The notes: generated from the letters alone by a model not told the origin. A DNA stretch of 64,000 nucleotides from CAVTYH01 sp963738835 (GCA_963738835.1 CAVTYH010000010.1:62001-126000), one strand, 5' to 3'; positions 43,185 to 55,219 are shown, counted from the first letter of the stretch. A program made the numbers and translations.

Positions 43185-44704
43185 TATAGTTTGCTCCCAA
43201 GAGGCAGGCTCTCGCCCGCTGGCTCAAGATTCCACCGCCAATTTGGATGCCTGACGCAGGCCAGCGCCTGCTTAACGTCTAACCCGAGTTGCGCTGCTGC
43301 TTTGAATTGCGCGCGGCGCTGGTTGACAATCTGCCACTCGGCCCGCGAAGCCATATGACAATTTCGATAAGGCACACGGTTTCCTACGAGCATAACAAGA
43401 AAACCCTCGATCCCGAACTGGTTCGTTTTGCTTTGCAACCGATAGCGACTGTAACCCGTTGGTCCGTTCTCTTCGTAGAATTCCAGCAGCGGCGCCAGAC
43501 CGGAGATATCAGTGTCGTCGCGGCAATGCCGCCAATACGGTGTGTCCAGCCGCGTGTTGGGCAAAAAATGAAGTGCCAAAAAATCACGTATTTCGTCCCA
43601 GGTTGCGCCAAATTCCGTATTGAAAAGCTTTTGGATCGTGGGAGTCACCCCAAGGTCCCTCAGAAGTTCCACGAACGTCTCACATAGTCCGCAGACAACC
43701 ATCAGGGCGGTGGCCTCCAAGGGTTCGACGAAACCGCAGGAGTTGCCGACGGCCAGCACGTTGTCGACCCAGCCGCGGCGGTAGCGGCCCGAGCGAAACT
43801 TGACCACGCGTTCCGCCAGACGCGCCCGGGGATTTTTCCGCGCAAACTCGGACCGCGCTTGCTCCTCGGAGATGAAGTCCGACGCGTACACGTAACCGCG
43901 GTTGATGACATGTTCGTGCTCGATCCGCCAACTCCAGCCGGCATCCATCGTCTCGGCCGTCGTGTAGGGCAGGATCGGCTCGTCGGTGCGCTGCCAACTG
44001 CCCAGGATCGCACAATCGTTGAACAGCGACGAACCGTAGCTGAGAAACGGTTCTGCCAGCACGCGGCCCAACAGCTCGCTGCGAAAACCGCTGGCGTCGA
44101 TGAAGAAATCGGCGGCCAGACGGCGACCGTCTTCCAACACAATGGCGGCAATGCCCGCCGGACCACGCTCGGCGCCTTGCATCTTGCCGTCGATAAATTC
44201 CACGCCAAACTGACGGGCAAACACTTCCAAACCATTCACCAGCTTGACGTTTTCTACGTGGAAAGCATGTGAGGCAGGAATTTCGGGACCACCGCCGTCT
44301 GGCTGACACGCGAACGCCTTCTTCTGCGACATCAGCGCCGTCTGCAAGTTCATGTCACTGAATTGGTCGTCACAGTAATAACCATTGGGCCGTGGGAGCT
44401 CCGGTACACGAACATCGAGTTGCGGTTCAAAAGAGTATTCGAACGACTGCCGAGGGCCCCACAGGAAGTCAATCCCCAATTTCCAGGTGGGCTCCACCAG
44501 CTCGTAGAACTGCCGCGGGCTAAGTCTGAGATACTGGAAGAGGTGGTACGGTAGGTTTGGCGTGGTGCTTTCACCCACGCCGATGACGCCAATATCAGGG
44601 CTGCGCAACACGCGGATTGATAGCTGCGGCATCTTGCGCTTTAACGTTAAGGCCGCAATCAACCCGGCGCTGCCGGCGCCTAAAACGAGAACGTCATGCA
44701 ACAT
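43184..44704 (-). CDS. Flavin-dependent (tryptophan-type) halogenase-like protein B
   Basis: 506 residues, intact, first gene of the pair. Same architecture as protein A: GAGSAGLIAALTLKRKMPQL, VIGVGESTTPNLPYHLFQYL, FLWGPRQSFEYSFEPQ, then a central block from AFHVENVKLVNGLEVFARQF to VEPLEATALMV that is identical in A, and a different C-terminal part ending AGESLPLGSKL. The flanks differ from A at roughly a third of residues, whereas the middle differs at none. The WSWRIEHE variant is therefore shared. No flavin reductase gene is in the window. Confidence 0.82.
   Translation of the reverse strand: MLHDVLVLGAGSAGLIAALTLKRKMPQLSIRVLRSPDIGVIGVGESTTPNLPYHLFQYLRLSPRQFYELVEPTWKLGIDFLWGPRQSFEYSFEPQLDVRVPELPRPNGYYCDDQFSDMNLQTALMSQKKAFACQPDGGGPEIPASHAFHVENVKLVNGLEVFARQFGVEFIDGKMQGAERGPAGIAAIVLEDGRRLAADFFIDASGFRSELLGRVLAEPFLSYGSSLFNDCAILGSWQRTDEPILPYTTAETMDAGWSWRIEHEHVINRGYVYASDFISEEQARSEFARKNPRARLAERVVKFRSGRYRRGWVDNVLAVGNSCGFVEPLEATALMVVCGLCETFVELLRDLGVTPTIQKLFNTEFGATWDEIRDFLALHFLPNTRLDTPYWRHCRDDTDISGLAPLLEFYEENGPTGYSRYRLQSKTNQFGIEGFLVMLVGNRVPYRNCHMASRAEWQIVNQRRAQFKAAAQLGLDVKQALACVRHPNWRWNLEPAGESLPLGSKL
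43698..44268 (-). repeat. 571-bp identical tract in halogenase B
   Basis: Partner of 42181-42751. On one side B reads AAGCATGTGAGG where A reads AAGCATAGCCGG; on the other B reads GCAGACAACCATC where A reads GCAGATGACCATC. The identity ends at exactly these points. Confidence 0.88.
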
Positions 44705-45711
44705 TGAACCTCTCCGCCAGGATGAGATGCGGTGCCGAGATTCTCTTCTCTTGCTGAGCTAGGCTAACAGCCGTATCCGTCATGTCAATGTTTTATTGCC
44801 GCGTTATTGCCGCAGGCACCTGCTAAATCTCCTCGCGTGACCGTGCTGACGAGGAATGACGAACCAAGTCATTACAGCAAAACGTAGGCATAGCGAAAAA
44901 CTTTTAGGAACGAACGTCGCCGATTGAGACGAACGACGAAGTCTCGTAAAGTGGAAAGACCATTCACCAGTTCGCATCAGAGTGATTAATGAGTCGAGCC
45001 CGCTATAGAACTTTCCTTTTGAAGCCCGCCGTCAAACGAGGATTGAGGTCCGATGGATCCGCCGATGCCCCCCAAGTTAGTCATTTCCATGAGCGAATCA
45101 TGCGAGTATGACTTCCAGGTACACGCAGTTCCGCCGGAGAGTTCTCGAAGTCGGTCGGCCTTTGGCCCGTTTTTCCCCAGGCTGTCGCTACAATCCCCAG
45201 CGTGACCGGCACGACGAAACTATTTTGACCGGATTCTTGACACTTACGGAGAGCTTCGCTAAAGTAATCGCAGTTTAGTGTATACACTTGCGCGATTTTT
45301 TCGACCGGGAATACGTTTGGGGGCATTAACTGTAAATTTCGGAGACTTGCAAAACGCGCTGATCGACGCGGCGGCTAGATTGCTTCGATCGCCAACGCCG
45401 AGCCTGACCGGAACATTTCCATCCCCCGACCTCCGGCGGGCTCGGCGTGTTTGAACTCGATGTAGGAAGACTGATCGGCAATCGGTCGACACGAGGGGGA
45501 CGAACAGAGATGCGGCAAGTTTGAACGTGGCGGGGTAAGGCGCGAACTGCGACTGCGAGCTAGGTTCGCACCTTGCTATGTCGGGAATGTTTCAGTTGCT
45601 CGCTTGGTTTGAGGGGGTGCTTGCTCTGTTGATGGAGTCGCCTCGGGGGTCGGCTGCGTTCGCGCCGATTGTCATCGCATCTTAAGTTTTACAGTCGAGG
45701 GAGGATCTCAG
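44705..45711. other. 1-kb gene-free region ahead of the giant repeat protein
   Basis: Lies between the divergent halogenase B and the PEP-CTERM gene. No gene is convincing; frames of up to about 80 codons lack any recognisable feature. A perfect 12-bp palindrome AGTGTATACACT is at 45277-45288. GGGAGG at 45699-45704 is the ribosome site of the gene at 45712. Long untranslated leaders or a missed small RNA are possible. Confidence 0.4.
45277..45288. promoter_or_regulatory. 12-bp perfect palindrome, possible operator
   Basis: AGTGTATACACT is its own reverse complement and stands in the large intergenic region between divergent genes. Sites of this shape are bound by dimeric regulators such as TetR or GntR family members. 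No second site was seen. Confidence 0.3.
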
Positions 45712-48700
45712 ATGTCACGTAATTCACGCCGTTCCCGCCGCCGTAGCACTGCTATTCAACGCTTGAACGGGAAGTCTTGGCTGCGCCGCTATCTTCGATC
45801 GCTGCGCAACGGCGTGGCAGTCGCATCCATTGGCACCATCGGATTGCTGAGCCAGCCTGCGTACGCTGCAGATGCCACCTGGCTTGGAAATACAGATCCT
45901 AACTTTGCCACGGCGACAAACTGGAGCGTGTTTCCCCTTTCCGGCGACTCGCTGATTTTTGGCGCCCCCGGAACAGCCGGCACCCTGCTGCTCGATAACT
46001 TGATGACCCCGCCGACGTACACACTCAATCAAATTACTTTCAATGCCGGTGCGCCAACTTACACCATCAACGCCGCGGCCGGCACGCGTGGCTTTACCGT
46101 TGTAGCTGGCGGTATCACGAATAACAGCACGAACCTGCAGAACTTCAACGACAATATCACGATCAACACCAGCGCGACGCTGACGATGACCGCTGGCGGC
46201 GGCAATCTTTCTTTAGGCGGAGTTCTTACAGGCCCAGGCAGCCTCATCACGGCAGGGTCTGGAACGCTAACCCTTTCGGGAAATAGTACGTTCGCTGGCG
46301 GCGTATCTCTGGGAACAGGCATCACGCTCAACATCAATCGTTCGACTGCCGTGGGCACCGGCGCGATCACGGTGAGTGGGAACAGCACCATCGACAATAC
46401 CTCGGGCGGTCTGATCACCCTGACCAACAACAATGCCTCCAATATCAACGCCGATCTGACGTTCACAGGCAGCAATAACCTGAATCTCGGCACCGGAATT
46501 GTTACTCTCGGTGGGGCGGCCGGTCAGCGAACGGTTACGGTCAATGCAGGCACCCTCACCATGGGGCCGATCAAGTCGGTGGTCGCCTCCGGCACCGGCC
46601 TCTCCGTGGCTGGATCTGGAATTTTGACCATCGCTCCTGCCAACAACGGCAACGGTAACGCCGTCCTGAGTGTGGTCGAGGGCAATCTCGACGTCGCGGC
46701 CGGCGCGAGAATCAACACCGGACCAGACGACACTTTTTTCGGCGGTCTCACGGGCGGCGGCACGGTCGCCAATGGCAGCACGACCAGTCGCTGGATCACA
46801 ATTGGCTCGAATAACACCGACACCACCTTCTCAGGCTCGCTGATCAATGGCGGCACGGGCAACCTGGGCCTCCGTAAGCGCGGCACCGGAAATCTGACTT
46901 TGACCGGCGCCAATATTCTCAGTGATCAAATCACGGTCGAACAGGGCACACTCACCATTGCTCCCGGCGGCTCGATCAGTTCTCCGACTCCAACCGACGT
47001 ATTGGTGGTCGGAAATATTGCCGCGCAAAAGGCGATTGTCAATATTCAGGGAGACCTATCCGTTCGCAACATCTCCGTCGGCAACGGCAATGATCCCAGC
47101 ATGGTTTCCGGTGCGATCTACCAATCCAGCGGTACGCTGACTGTGCTCAACGTTGCCAACGTCGATAATTTCCGCCTCGGTATCGGTGGCGGCACGGGCG
47201 CCGGCCAAAACCCAGGATACGGCTACTATAAACTCTCGGGCGGCGCCGCAGTGTTCAACGAAATCGGCGTCGGAGCGAGCTTTGCTAACGACGCCGACCC
47301 CATCGGCAACGTCGGCGTCGCCGACATTACAGGGGGTACGATCGAAGATAACGGGTGGGTTACCGTGGCTCGGGGCGTCGGCGCAACTGGCATTTTGAAC
47401 ATCACCGGCGGCACCATTCACTTCACCAACGCTGGTGGTGGTCAGCTGCAGCTGGGCGGTCAAGGCGGCCAATTCTACGGCGTTGTCAATATCAGCAATG
47501 CGACGGTAACGTGTCCTGTGGGGGCCAACGTTCCAATTAACCTGGATAGTTCTGGCGCTAACACGGTGACAGGTGCCGTTGGGATTGCGAATCTTGGTCC
47601 GGGCGGTCTGTTGCGCGTCGGCAATGTTCAGGCCGCCGCTAGTGCCACGCCAACCTCGCTGTTTAACTTCCTGGGTGGGACCCTGCAGGCTTCCGTGAGT
47701 GGCAACTTTATCACCAATGCCAACCTGTCCGACGTCGTCGTCTATGACGATTCCGCCACGGCGACCAAGAACACGATCGACAATAATGGGAAAAACATCA
47801 CAATCAGCAGGTCCTTGTCCGCGCCAACCGGCAGTGGCGTAACGTCTATTTCCGTGGATAGCGCCGGCTCTGGCTATATCGGAGCACGGCCGTAGTTATT
47901 TCGGGCGCAGGTCGAGGCGCGACGGCCGTTGCCAATATGGTGCAAGATCTAGACGGCACCTATCACGTCGGCAGCATCACGATTACCAGCCCCGGCACAG
48001 ACTATAGCGGCGGTGAGACGGTCACCCTGAAAGGGGGCGGTTTCACGACGGCGGCCACCGCGGGGGCCACCGTTGCAATTGCCGGGAACGTCGGCGGCGG
48101 CATGATCTTCACCGGGTCGGGCGTCACCACGCTTTCAGGCTTTAACACTTACACCGGCCCAACCAAGATCGCTGGCGGCACGCTGCTGGTGTCCGGCTCC
48201 GTCGATTCCAGCAGTGTCATCGACATCAATGGCACAGGCGCCAAGTTGCGGGCAAATTCCACCATCAATGCGCCGGTCACGGTGACCACGGGCACTCTGG
48301 ACGGCGTGGGCTTTGTTGCCAATGCCACGGTCGGCGCCGGAACCGGCGGCGTGATCACCAATGGCAACGGCGCCGCTGCGACATTGAACCTTACCAATTT
48401 GACGTTCAGTGGCGCCGGCACTTGGAGCCCGGTGACCTCCGATTTCGCGGCTGCTTCTCCGGCCTTGACCGCTTCCACGATCACCACCACCGGCGCAGGC
48501 TCAGTGACGGTGAGCCCGATCAACACCGGCGGCGCCTGGTCGAACAACACGTACACCTTGGCTAGCTACACGACGCTCGGAGGAACGGGCTTCCCGGCGT
48601 TCACGTCCGCAGTCGTGGGCCTTGGCGGTCGGCAGACCCAGTCCTTAACGAACGATACGGTCAATAGTCAGATCAAGTTGACCATCGGTGGCAACTATTT

Positions 48701-51700
48701 GATTTGGACCGGCAACGGCAGCAGCAACTGGCAGCTCGGCGGACCGTCGGACTGGCAGTTGTCCTCGGCAGCAACTGCGACCACCTATCAATCCACCACG
48801 GGCGTAGAAGACGCCGTCGTCTTTGATGACACGGCGATAGGTTCCAAAACGATCAGCCTTTCCAGCGGCACCGTTTCGCCTCCGCGCGTCACCTTCAATA
48901 ACAGTGCAGGCGGGGACTATGTGATCAACGGGCCAGGCGCCATCGGCGGCTCCGGTTCGGTGTTCGTGAACAGTAACGGTGTCGTGACGCTGAACACGGC
49001 CAACACTTTTACCGGCGGTGTGACGGTTTCCAATGGCAACGCCTCTGGCACTCTGAACATCGGCCACGATACAGCCATTGGCACGGGTGCGCTGACATTG
49101 GGACTGAACTCCACGATCGATGCCGCCGGTGCCGCGCACTCGCTCACCAACAACAACGCCATCAATGTTAACGGCGACTTCACGTTCACCGGTTCCAACA
49201 ATTTGAACCTTGGCACCGGTCCCATGGCGATCACCTTCAATCCGGGCAACGCCCCCGAAGCCAATCCCGGAGCAACCAACTCGACCGGGACGACCTCGAC
49301 TTTTAACGTCGCTGCCGGCACACTCACCATCGGCGGGACCGTGAACGGCCCCGGGGTATCGATCGTGAAAACTGGGGGCGGTAAATTGGTGTTTACCGGT
49401 GCCGTAAATCATTCACAGACAACGATCATCCACAATGGCGAGCTGGTGACCTCCGGATCACTGGGCACGATCAACCAGAATATTCAAATCTCGCCGTACT
49501 CGACCGACAACGGCTCCTTCACAGTTAATGGAGGAACCGTGACTGCCGCGCAGATAAGCATCAGCGGAAATGCCGGTAATGCCCTCACGAATGGCGCCGG
49601 CAGTGGTCCCGCCACAATGACCATCAATGGCGGAACGGTGACCACCGGGACCTGGTTCACGGTTGGCGGCGGTGCCAATAACGCAGCACAGGCGCCCACA
49701 ACCGGCACCTTCAACATGAACGGCGGGACGCTGATCATCAACACCGGCGTCAACGGCGCTCAGTTCGAAATCGGCAATTTCGCCAACATGACCGGCATCG
49801 TGAATCAAACGGCCGGCGATATTAATTTGTACAACAACGCTCGTGTGGCGATGTTGGCTAATCCCGGATCGCTCTCGGCCATATACACCATGAGCGGCGG
49901 CACGCTGACGGGATTCACCAACGGCGGCATCTCGCACGGCGGCGGTGCGCTGAATGTGGGCGTGAACGCAGGCACAGGAGTTTTCAACTTCAGTGGTGGA
50001 ACCATTTGGATGCAATCAGTCACTGCCGCAACGGCTGCCACCACCACGTTCAATTTCGACGGCGGCACATTAAAGGCCGCGACAGCCAACGCTAATTTCA
50101 TCACGAACATCGATAACCTCAATATTTCTCAGAATGCGGCCGGACCGGTGACCATCGATGACAACGGCGTCATCATCACCATCCCCAACAACATCCTGCA
50201 TGGCACTTTTGCCGCCACGGATGCCGGCATCATCAAGCAGGGAATCGGAACGATGGCTCTGTCGGGCACCAACACGTTCAACGGCGGTATTCGTCTAAAC
50301 GCAGGTACCCTGGGCATCAATAACGCACGCGCGCTTGGAACCGGTTCGCTCACGATCAATGCACCGGGGGTGAGCATCGACAATATCAGTGGCGCGGCCG
50401 TTACTTTAGCCAACGTCAATCCGCAAAATTGGAACAACGACTTTACGTACGCTGGATCGGCCAGCCTCAATATGGGCACGGGTCCAATTACCCTGAATGC
50501 CACACGCACCGTCACCACGAATCTTACGAATGCCAACACCACGCTCACCGAAGGCGGCGTCATCAGCGGCAGCGGCTTCGGACTGATTAAAGCCGGCCCA
50601 GGAAACCTGGCTCTTACCGGCGCCAACGCCTACACCGGAGCTACGACTGTTTCCGGCGGCAACTTGGTGTTGTCGGGAACTGGCTCCGTCAACGCCTCCA
50701 GCGGAATTGCCATTAGCGGTGGTAGGTTGCTCCAAACCAGCTCGGTTGCAATTAGCCCGGCGGTGGCGCTGAGTTCCGGAACATTGGATGGCACCACGAC
50801 GGTCAATACCGTGAACGTCGCCAACTCGTTGGCCGCAGTGGTGACGCACGGAAACGGCGGAACAACGCCAATTACCATTGGCGCACTCAACTTTGCAGGG
50901 GCGGGCACATTGAGTATTCGCACGTCGGAAGCCACGGCGGCGACGCCTAAAATTGCCACCACTTCCGTTTCCACAAACGCGGCCGGAAACGTAGTAATCA
51001 ACGCCGCCAATACCGGTAACTTCTGGCTCGGCGGCGCCACGTATTCGGTCTTGAGTTATTCCGGCGCCATCGGCGGTGCGGGCTTCAACCAATTTTTGGT
51101 CGGGCAGTTCGCAAACCTGGGGGCCAGGCAGACGGTTTCGCTTACCAATCCAGCCGGTCTTATTAACGTGGTCATCGGCGGCGACACCGCGATTTGGACC
51201 GGCGCTGGCGACGGAAACTGGGATCTGGCCGCGCATACGCCACAGAATTGGAAACTCTCTTCGTCCGGCACACCGACGAACTTTGTGACCAACGACGCTG
51301 CCGAATTTCAGGATGGCGCCGTCACTGGCATTGTGAATCTCACGGCCAACGTTAGCACCGCGTACATGCGGTTCACCAATACCGCGGCGACGCCGTATAC
51401 GCTGCAATCGACCGGCGGGTTTGGAGTCTCTTCCGGCACAATGTTTCTCAATGGCACCGGCTCCGTGACCATCGCCAATAACAACACGTACACGGGGGGT
51501 ACGACCCTGAACAGCGGCACGCTCAATATTAAGAGCGCAGGTGCGGTGGGCACGGGTCCACTAACGCTTAACGGCGGCACCATTGACAATACCAGCGGAG
51601 CATTGCTCACGCTCTCGACTAACAATGCGGTGAACTTAAACGGTAACGTAACGTTCACTGGAACGAACGACTTAAGCTTTGGCACTGGTACGGTGAATCT

Positions 51701-53996
51701 TGTCGGCAATAGCTCGCTCAATACTGTCGCCGGCGTCCTTACGACAGGTCCCATCTTCGGGACCGGCAACCTTACCAAGTCTGGCACAGGCACGTGGACG
51801 ATTTTGCCCACCGCAGGCAATGGCGGCGCGCAGACATCGACCATTAGCGGCGACCTGATTGTCAACGGCGGGTTAGTTAATCTTGGCCAGAACGACACGT
51901 TCTTTGGCGGCCTCATTGGCAGCGGCACGGTCGCCAATGGCAGTGCTACCACACGCTGGATGACCGTCGGCACCGATAACACCGATACCACGTTCTCCGG
52001 AACCCTGGTCGACGGTGCCGGCGCAACGGCAACGGGCGGTAACCTGGGTTTGAGAAAACGTGGCTCGGGCACGCTGACGCTCTCCGGCGCCAACACCTTG
52101 AGCGAACAGTTGACCTTTGAATCAGGTCGAGTGCTCCTCACAGGAAGCATCATCCCAGGCAATCACATTACCAACCAGGGACAGGTCCAAATTGGCACCA
52201 ATGCCACGGCCGGGCTAGTTAATGGAATCCTGGAACTCCAAGGCGGCAATTTACAGGCCAGGAAGGACAATGCTCCGAGCGTATTGATTGCAAATGGGGC
52301 GGGGCAGGCTGGCGCGTTGCGAGTTGGCCCGGGCAGCATACTGAATTCCGCGAACGAACTTTGGATCGGGCAAGGCAATAGTGGGTCGTACGGCGTTATG
52401 GATATGACCGGCGGTACGGTCACCGTAGGAAGCTGGCTGGCGGTAGGTCGCCAGGCGGGGAAGGGCGTTCTTAATATGAGCGGCGGCTCGCTGACCGTGT
52501 CTAACAATCCGCTCACGATTGGCTCTCTGGGTACTGCCTTTACTGCGGGCACACTAGACGGCTTGGTGAATTTGTCTGGCGGTACACTCACAACCACGTC
52601 AAATACGTTCGTCGGCGAACAATCCAACGCCGTGTTGAACATGTCGGGGACGGGCCACTTGATTGTTCAAGGGGCGCAACTTCAGATCGCCGTCAACAAT
52701 GCCACAAATATTAGCACGCTCAATTTGCTGGGCGGAATTGCCACAGTTCCGCAAGTCACCCGAGGTGCAGGCACGGCCACCGTCAATTTCAACGGTGGCA
52801 CGTTGCAAGCACGTGCCGACACGTCTTCGCTAATTACCACTGGCGCAGCGGGCGTGCAGAACGTCTATTCGTACAGTGGCGGAGCGAACATTGATGATGG
52901 CGGTCACAATGTGACTTTGGATGCAATCGTGCAGGCGCCCACCGGCAGCGGAGTCAGTGCGACAGGCTTGACGGTTAGCGGGGGAGGCTATATTGGCACT
53001 CCTCAAGTGTACATTACTGGCGGCGGCGGAACGGGCGCCACGGCCAATGCCACGATCGATTCCAACGGAAACTTAACAGGAATTGTCATCACCAATCCTG
53101 GCATCGGTTATACCAGCCCACCGACGTTTGCGCTCAACGGTGGCGGCATTGGCAACACAGGCGCCATTGGAGGGGCAGCCACACTGGTTGCCAATACCAG
53201 CGGCGGCCTGAATAAACTGGGCGCCGGCACGCTTACACTATCGGGCGCCAATACCTATACGGGCCCGACCACGGTGAGTCAGGGCGTTTTAGTCTTGGGT
53301 AACAACAACACCATCGACACATCGTCGCAACTCGTCATGAACGGGGGCACGCTCAACATCGCTGGCGCGGCGCCCACCCTGGCCGCAACGCTGAAATTGA
53401 CGGCCAACTCCGGCATCGATTTCGGCCTTGGCGCCAGCACGCTGATATTGGCCGACAGCCACTTAATTCCGTGGACCACGGGCACCACGCTGTCGATCCT
53501 GAATTGGAGCGGCAACGTGAATACCGGTGGTGGGATCGATCAGCTAATCGTCGGCACCACCAGCGGCGGATTGACGACCGGCGTCGGCGGGCAAGTCGGT
53601 CAATTTCACTTCCAGGGATTCAATGGGTCGACAATTCGTCCCAATGGTGAGGTCGTTCCGACATCGGTTTCGACGAAGGTTTTGGGAGATTGGGATGGCA
53701 ATGGAACTGTGACGTCCGCAGATGTGACGGCGATGCTGACGGCCCTCACCGACCTGAATGCTTACAAAGCTCTCAAGAGCTGGTCGACCGATGACCTGCT
53801 CAATGTCGGCGACGTGAACCTTTCAGGCACTATCACTAACGCCGATATTCAAGCCGAACTGGATCTGCCCGGCATCGGTGCCGGCGCCGGCACTGTCGCC
53901 GGGGTGCCGGAACCGACAACGTTAGTGTTACTCGTCTTCGGAGCGCTGCCTGGCTATTTTGTCGTTCGCAGGCGGCGGAAGAACGCCGACATTTAA
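45712..53996 (+). CDS. Giant autotransporter-type beta-strand repeat protein with dockerin-like segment and PEP-CTERM tail (one frameshift)
   Basis: About 2,760 residues. An extended signal peptide (SWLRRYLRSLRNGVAVASIG, cleavage after AYA) is followed by at least seven autotransporter-associated beta-strand repeats of the form GSGTLTLSGANTYTGPTTV, within three larger units each opening with an IWTG/TWLG-type block. Near 53680 a dockerin-like pair follows (DWDGNGTVTSADVTAML, VGDVNLSGTITNADIQAEL), and at 53904 the sorting tail VPEPTTLVLLVFGALPG with RRRRK. The frame breaks near 47887: GSGYIGARP stops, while the shifted frame reads AVVISGAGRGATAVANMVQD, matching the later repeat YIGTPQVYITGGGGTGATANA. 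It should be exported and anchored by an exosortase system not present in this window. Confidence 0.88.
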
Positions 53997-54021
53997 GAAG
54001 AGCGTCATCGAGATAATCGCA

Positions 54022-54054
54022 TTAACGAGAGCAGGCATAGCCTGCTCTCGTTAA
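54022..54054 (+). terminator. Perfect 15-bp stem after the giant gene
   Basis: TTAACGAGAGCAGGC (54022-54036), loop ATA, GCCTGCTCTCGTTAA (54040-54054). It lies 25 nt past the stop codon. The very stable stem fits a terminator, although only AATTG follows rather than a T run. Confidence 0.65.
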
Positions 54055-54060
54055 ATTGTA

Positions 54061-54066
54061 TATAAT
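54061..54066 (+). promoter_or_regulatory. Candidate -10 box of the DUF1559 gene
   Basis: A consensus TATAAT sits just after the terminator hairpin and 50 nt before the GTG start at 54116. No recognisable -35 is found 16-18 nt upstream, where the hairpin lies, so the call is tentative. Confidence 0.35.
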
Positions 54067-54115
54067 CTACAATCGACCAGGGCATCTGCTCTCGCCAAGA
54101 GGGAAGGAGATAGCA

Positions 54116-55219
54116 GTGAAAACGAACCCTATTTACCGAGCGTCGCAGCAAGCCTCAGCAGAAACTCTGAACGCGCGCAGGAAAGCCTGGCGAGGCAGCC
54201 GGGGCTTTACCTTGGTTGAACTGTTGGTGGTCATTGCGATTATTGGAATTCTAATCGCCCTGCTGCTGCCTGCGATCCAGGCTGCTCGCGAATCAGCCCG
54301 CCGCAGCCAGTGTGCCAATAATCTCAAGCAGCTGGGTTTGGCCATGACGGCCCACGACAATGCTCGCAAGACGCTGCCCCCAGGCACGAAATATGGGCCC
54401 GGGGATACGTTTCCTCCGGGGTATTTAACCGTCGGCCAGTGGTATGACGACCACGGTTGGTATTCCTTTGTCGGCCCCTACATCGAAGAAGTGGGCTTTG
54501 TGAAAGCCATCAATACGAATGTCACATTTAGTGATGTCAGCAATTATCGAGCCCGAACCTACAAGATTAGCCTCTATGAATGCCCGTCGGATGGCATGCA
54601 GCATAATGAATGGCCGTCGATGAATTGGTCTCGTTGGCGCGGCAACTACTCGGTGAATTTCGGGAACACCAATTATGGCCAGGGAAATCTGCCGACCATC
54701 GGCGCTTATCCGTCCACCAAATTTTACGGCGCTCCTTTTATGTATCGTAAAAGTCGCGCCCTCAAAAACATTCCCGACGGAACTAGCAATACCTTGCTGA
54801 TGGGCGAAATGCGGACCATTAAAGATTTCGGTAATACCTGGGGCGGACCCATCAGCGAGATTGAAGAGGCAACGGGCGGTGCAACCTTTGAAGGCGCATT
54901 GCCGCCGAATTCGATCTTAGGTGACAACGCCGTACGTGTCGCCTGCATTATGAACAATGGCGGCTGTAGTGAACAGACGGCAGTTCCCATTGAGGCTTTA
55001 GACGGCGTTCCAGCTTGCACCTGCGCTGGCGGCGGCGGTTCCGAAGGGGCCGAGTATTTTGCGTCGCGGAGCAAACATACGGGAGGCGTGAACGTATGTT
55101 GCTGCGATGGCTCAGTCCATTTCCTTAGCGACAGCATCAACATCATTGTGTGGCGCACTCTTTGTAGCGCCGCGGGCGGCGCCAACCCCGGAGAGTCTTC
55201 GGCGTCCAGTGCGTTCTAA
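54116..55219 (+). CDS. DUF1559 prepilin-type protein
   Basis: Start GTG 54116 is preferred, with AAGGAG 6 nt ahead; an in-frame start at 54056 lacks a ribosome site. The 367-residue product carries a prepilin leader, RGFTLVELLVVIAIIGILIA followed by LLLPAIQAARESARR, cut by prepilin peptidase before the Phe. Then the DUF1559 domain (NNLKQLGLAMTAHDNARKTL, YPSTKFYGAPFMYRKS, GTSNTLLMGEM) and the closing H-x9-DG motif in KHTGGVNVCCCDGSVHFLSD. Three consecutive Cys in that motif are unusual. These proteins are expanded in planctomycetes, and probably form pseudopili or surface structures. Located between the giant protein and the GH127 gene. Confidence 0.88.
   Translation: MKTNPIYRASQQASAETLNARRKAWRGSRGFTLVELLVVIAIIGILIALLLPAIQAARESARRSQCANNLKQLGLAMTAHDNARKTLPPGTKYGPGDTFPPGYLTVGQWYDDHGWYSFVGPYIEEVGFVKAINTNVTFSDVSNYRARTYKISLYECPSDGMQHNEWPSMNWSRWRGNYSVNFGNTNYGQGNLPTIGAYPSTKFYGAPFMYRKSRALKNIPDGTSNTLLMGEMRTIKDFGNTWGGPISEIEEATGGATFEGALPPNSILGDNAVRVACIMNNGGCSEQTAVPIEALDGVPACTCAGGGGSEGAEYFASRSKHTGGVNVCCCDGSVHFLSDSINIIVWRTLCSAAGGANPGESSASSAF

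Noticed and set aside
45081..45326. 81-codon minus-strand frame in the gene-free region
   Set aside because: No ribosome site, membrane helix or family features; a chance frame is as likely.
46059..52808. Many minus-strand frames of 100-330 codons opposite the giant gene
   Set aside because: They are antisense shadows produced by the repetitive Gly/Thr/Asn codons of the real gene, with Val/Pro-rich low-complexity translations.
54056..54115. Upstream in-frame start for the DUF1559 gene
   Set aside because: The extension has no ribosome site and overlaps a TATAAT box; the GTG at 54116 follows AAGGAG at proper distance.
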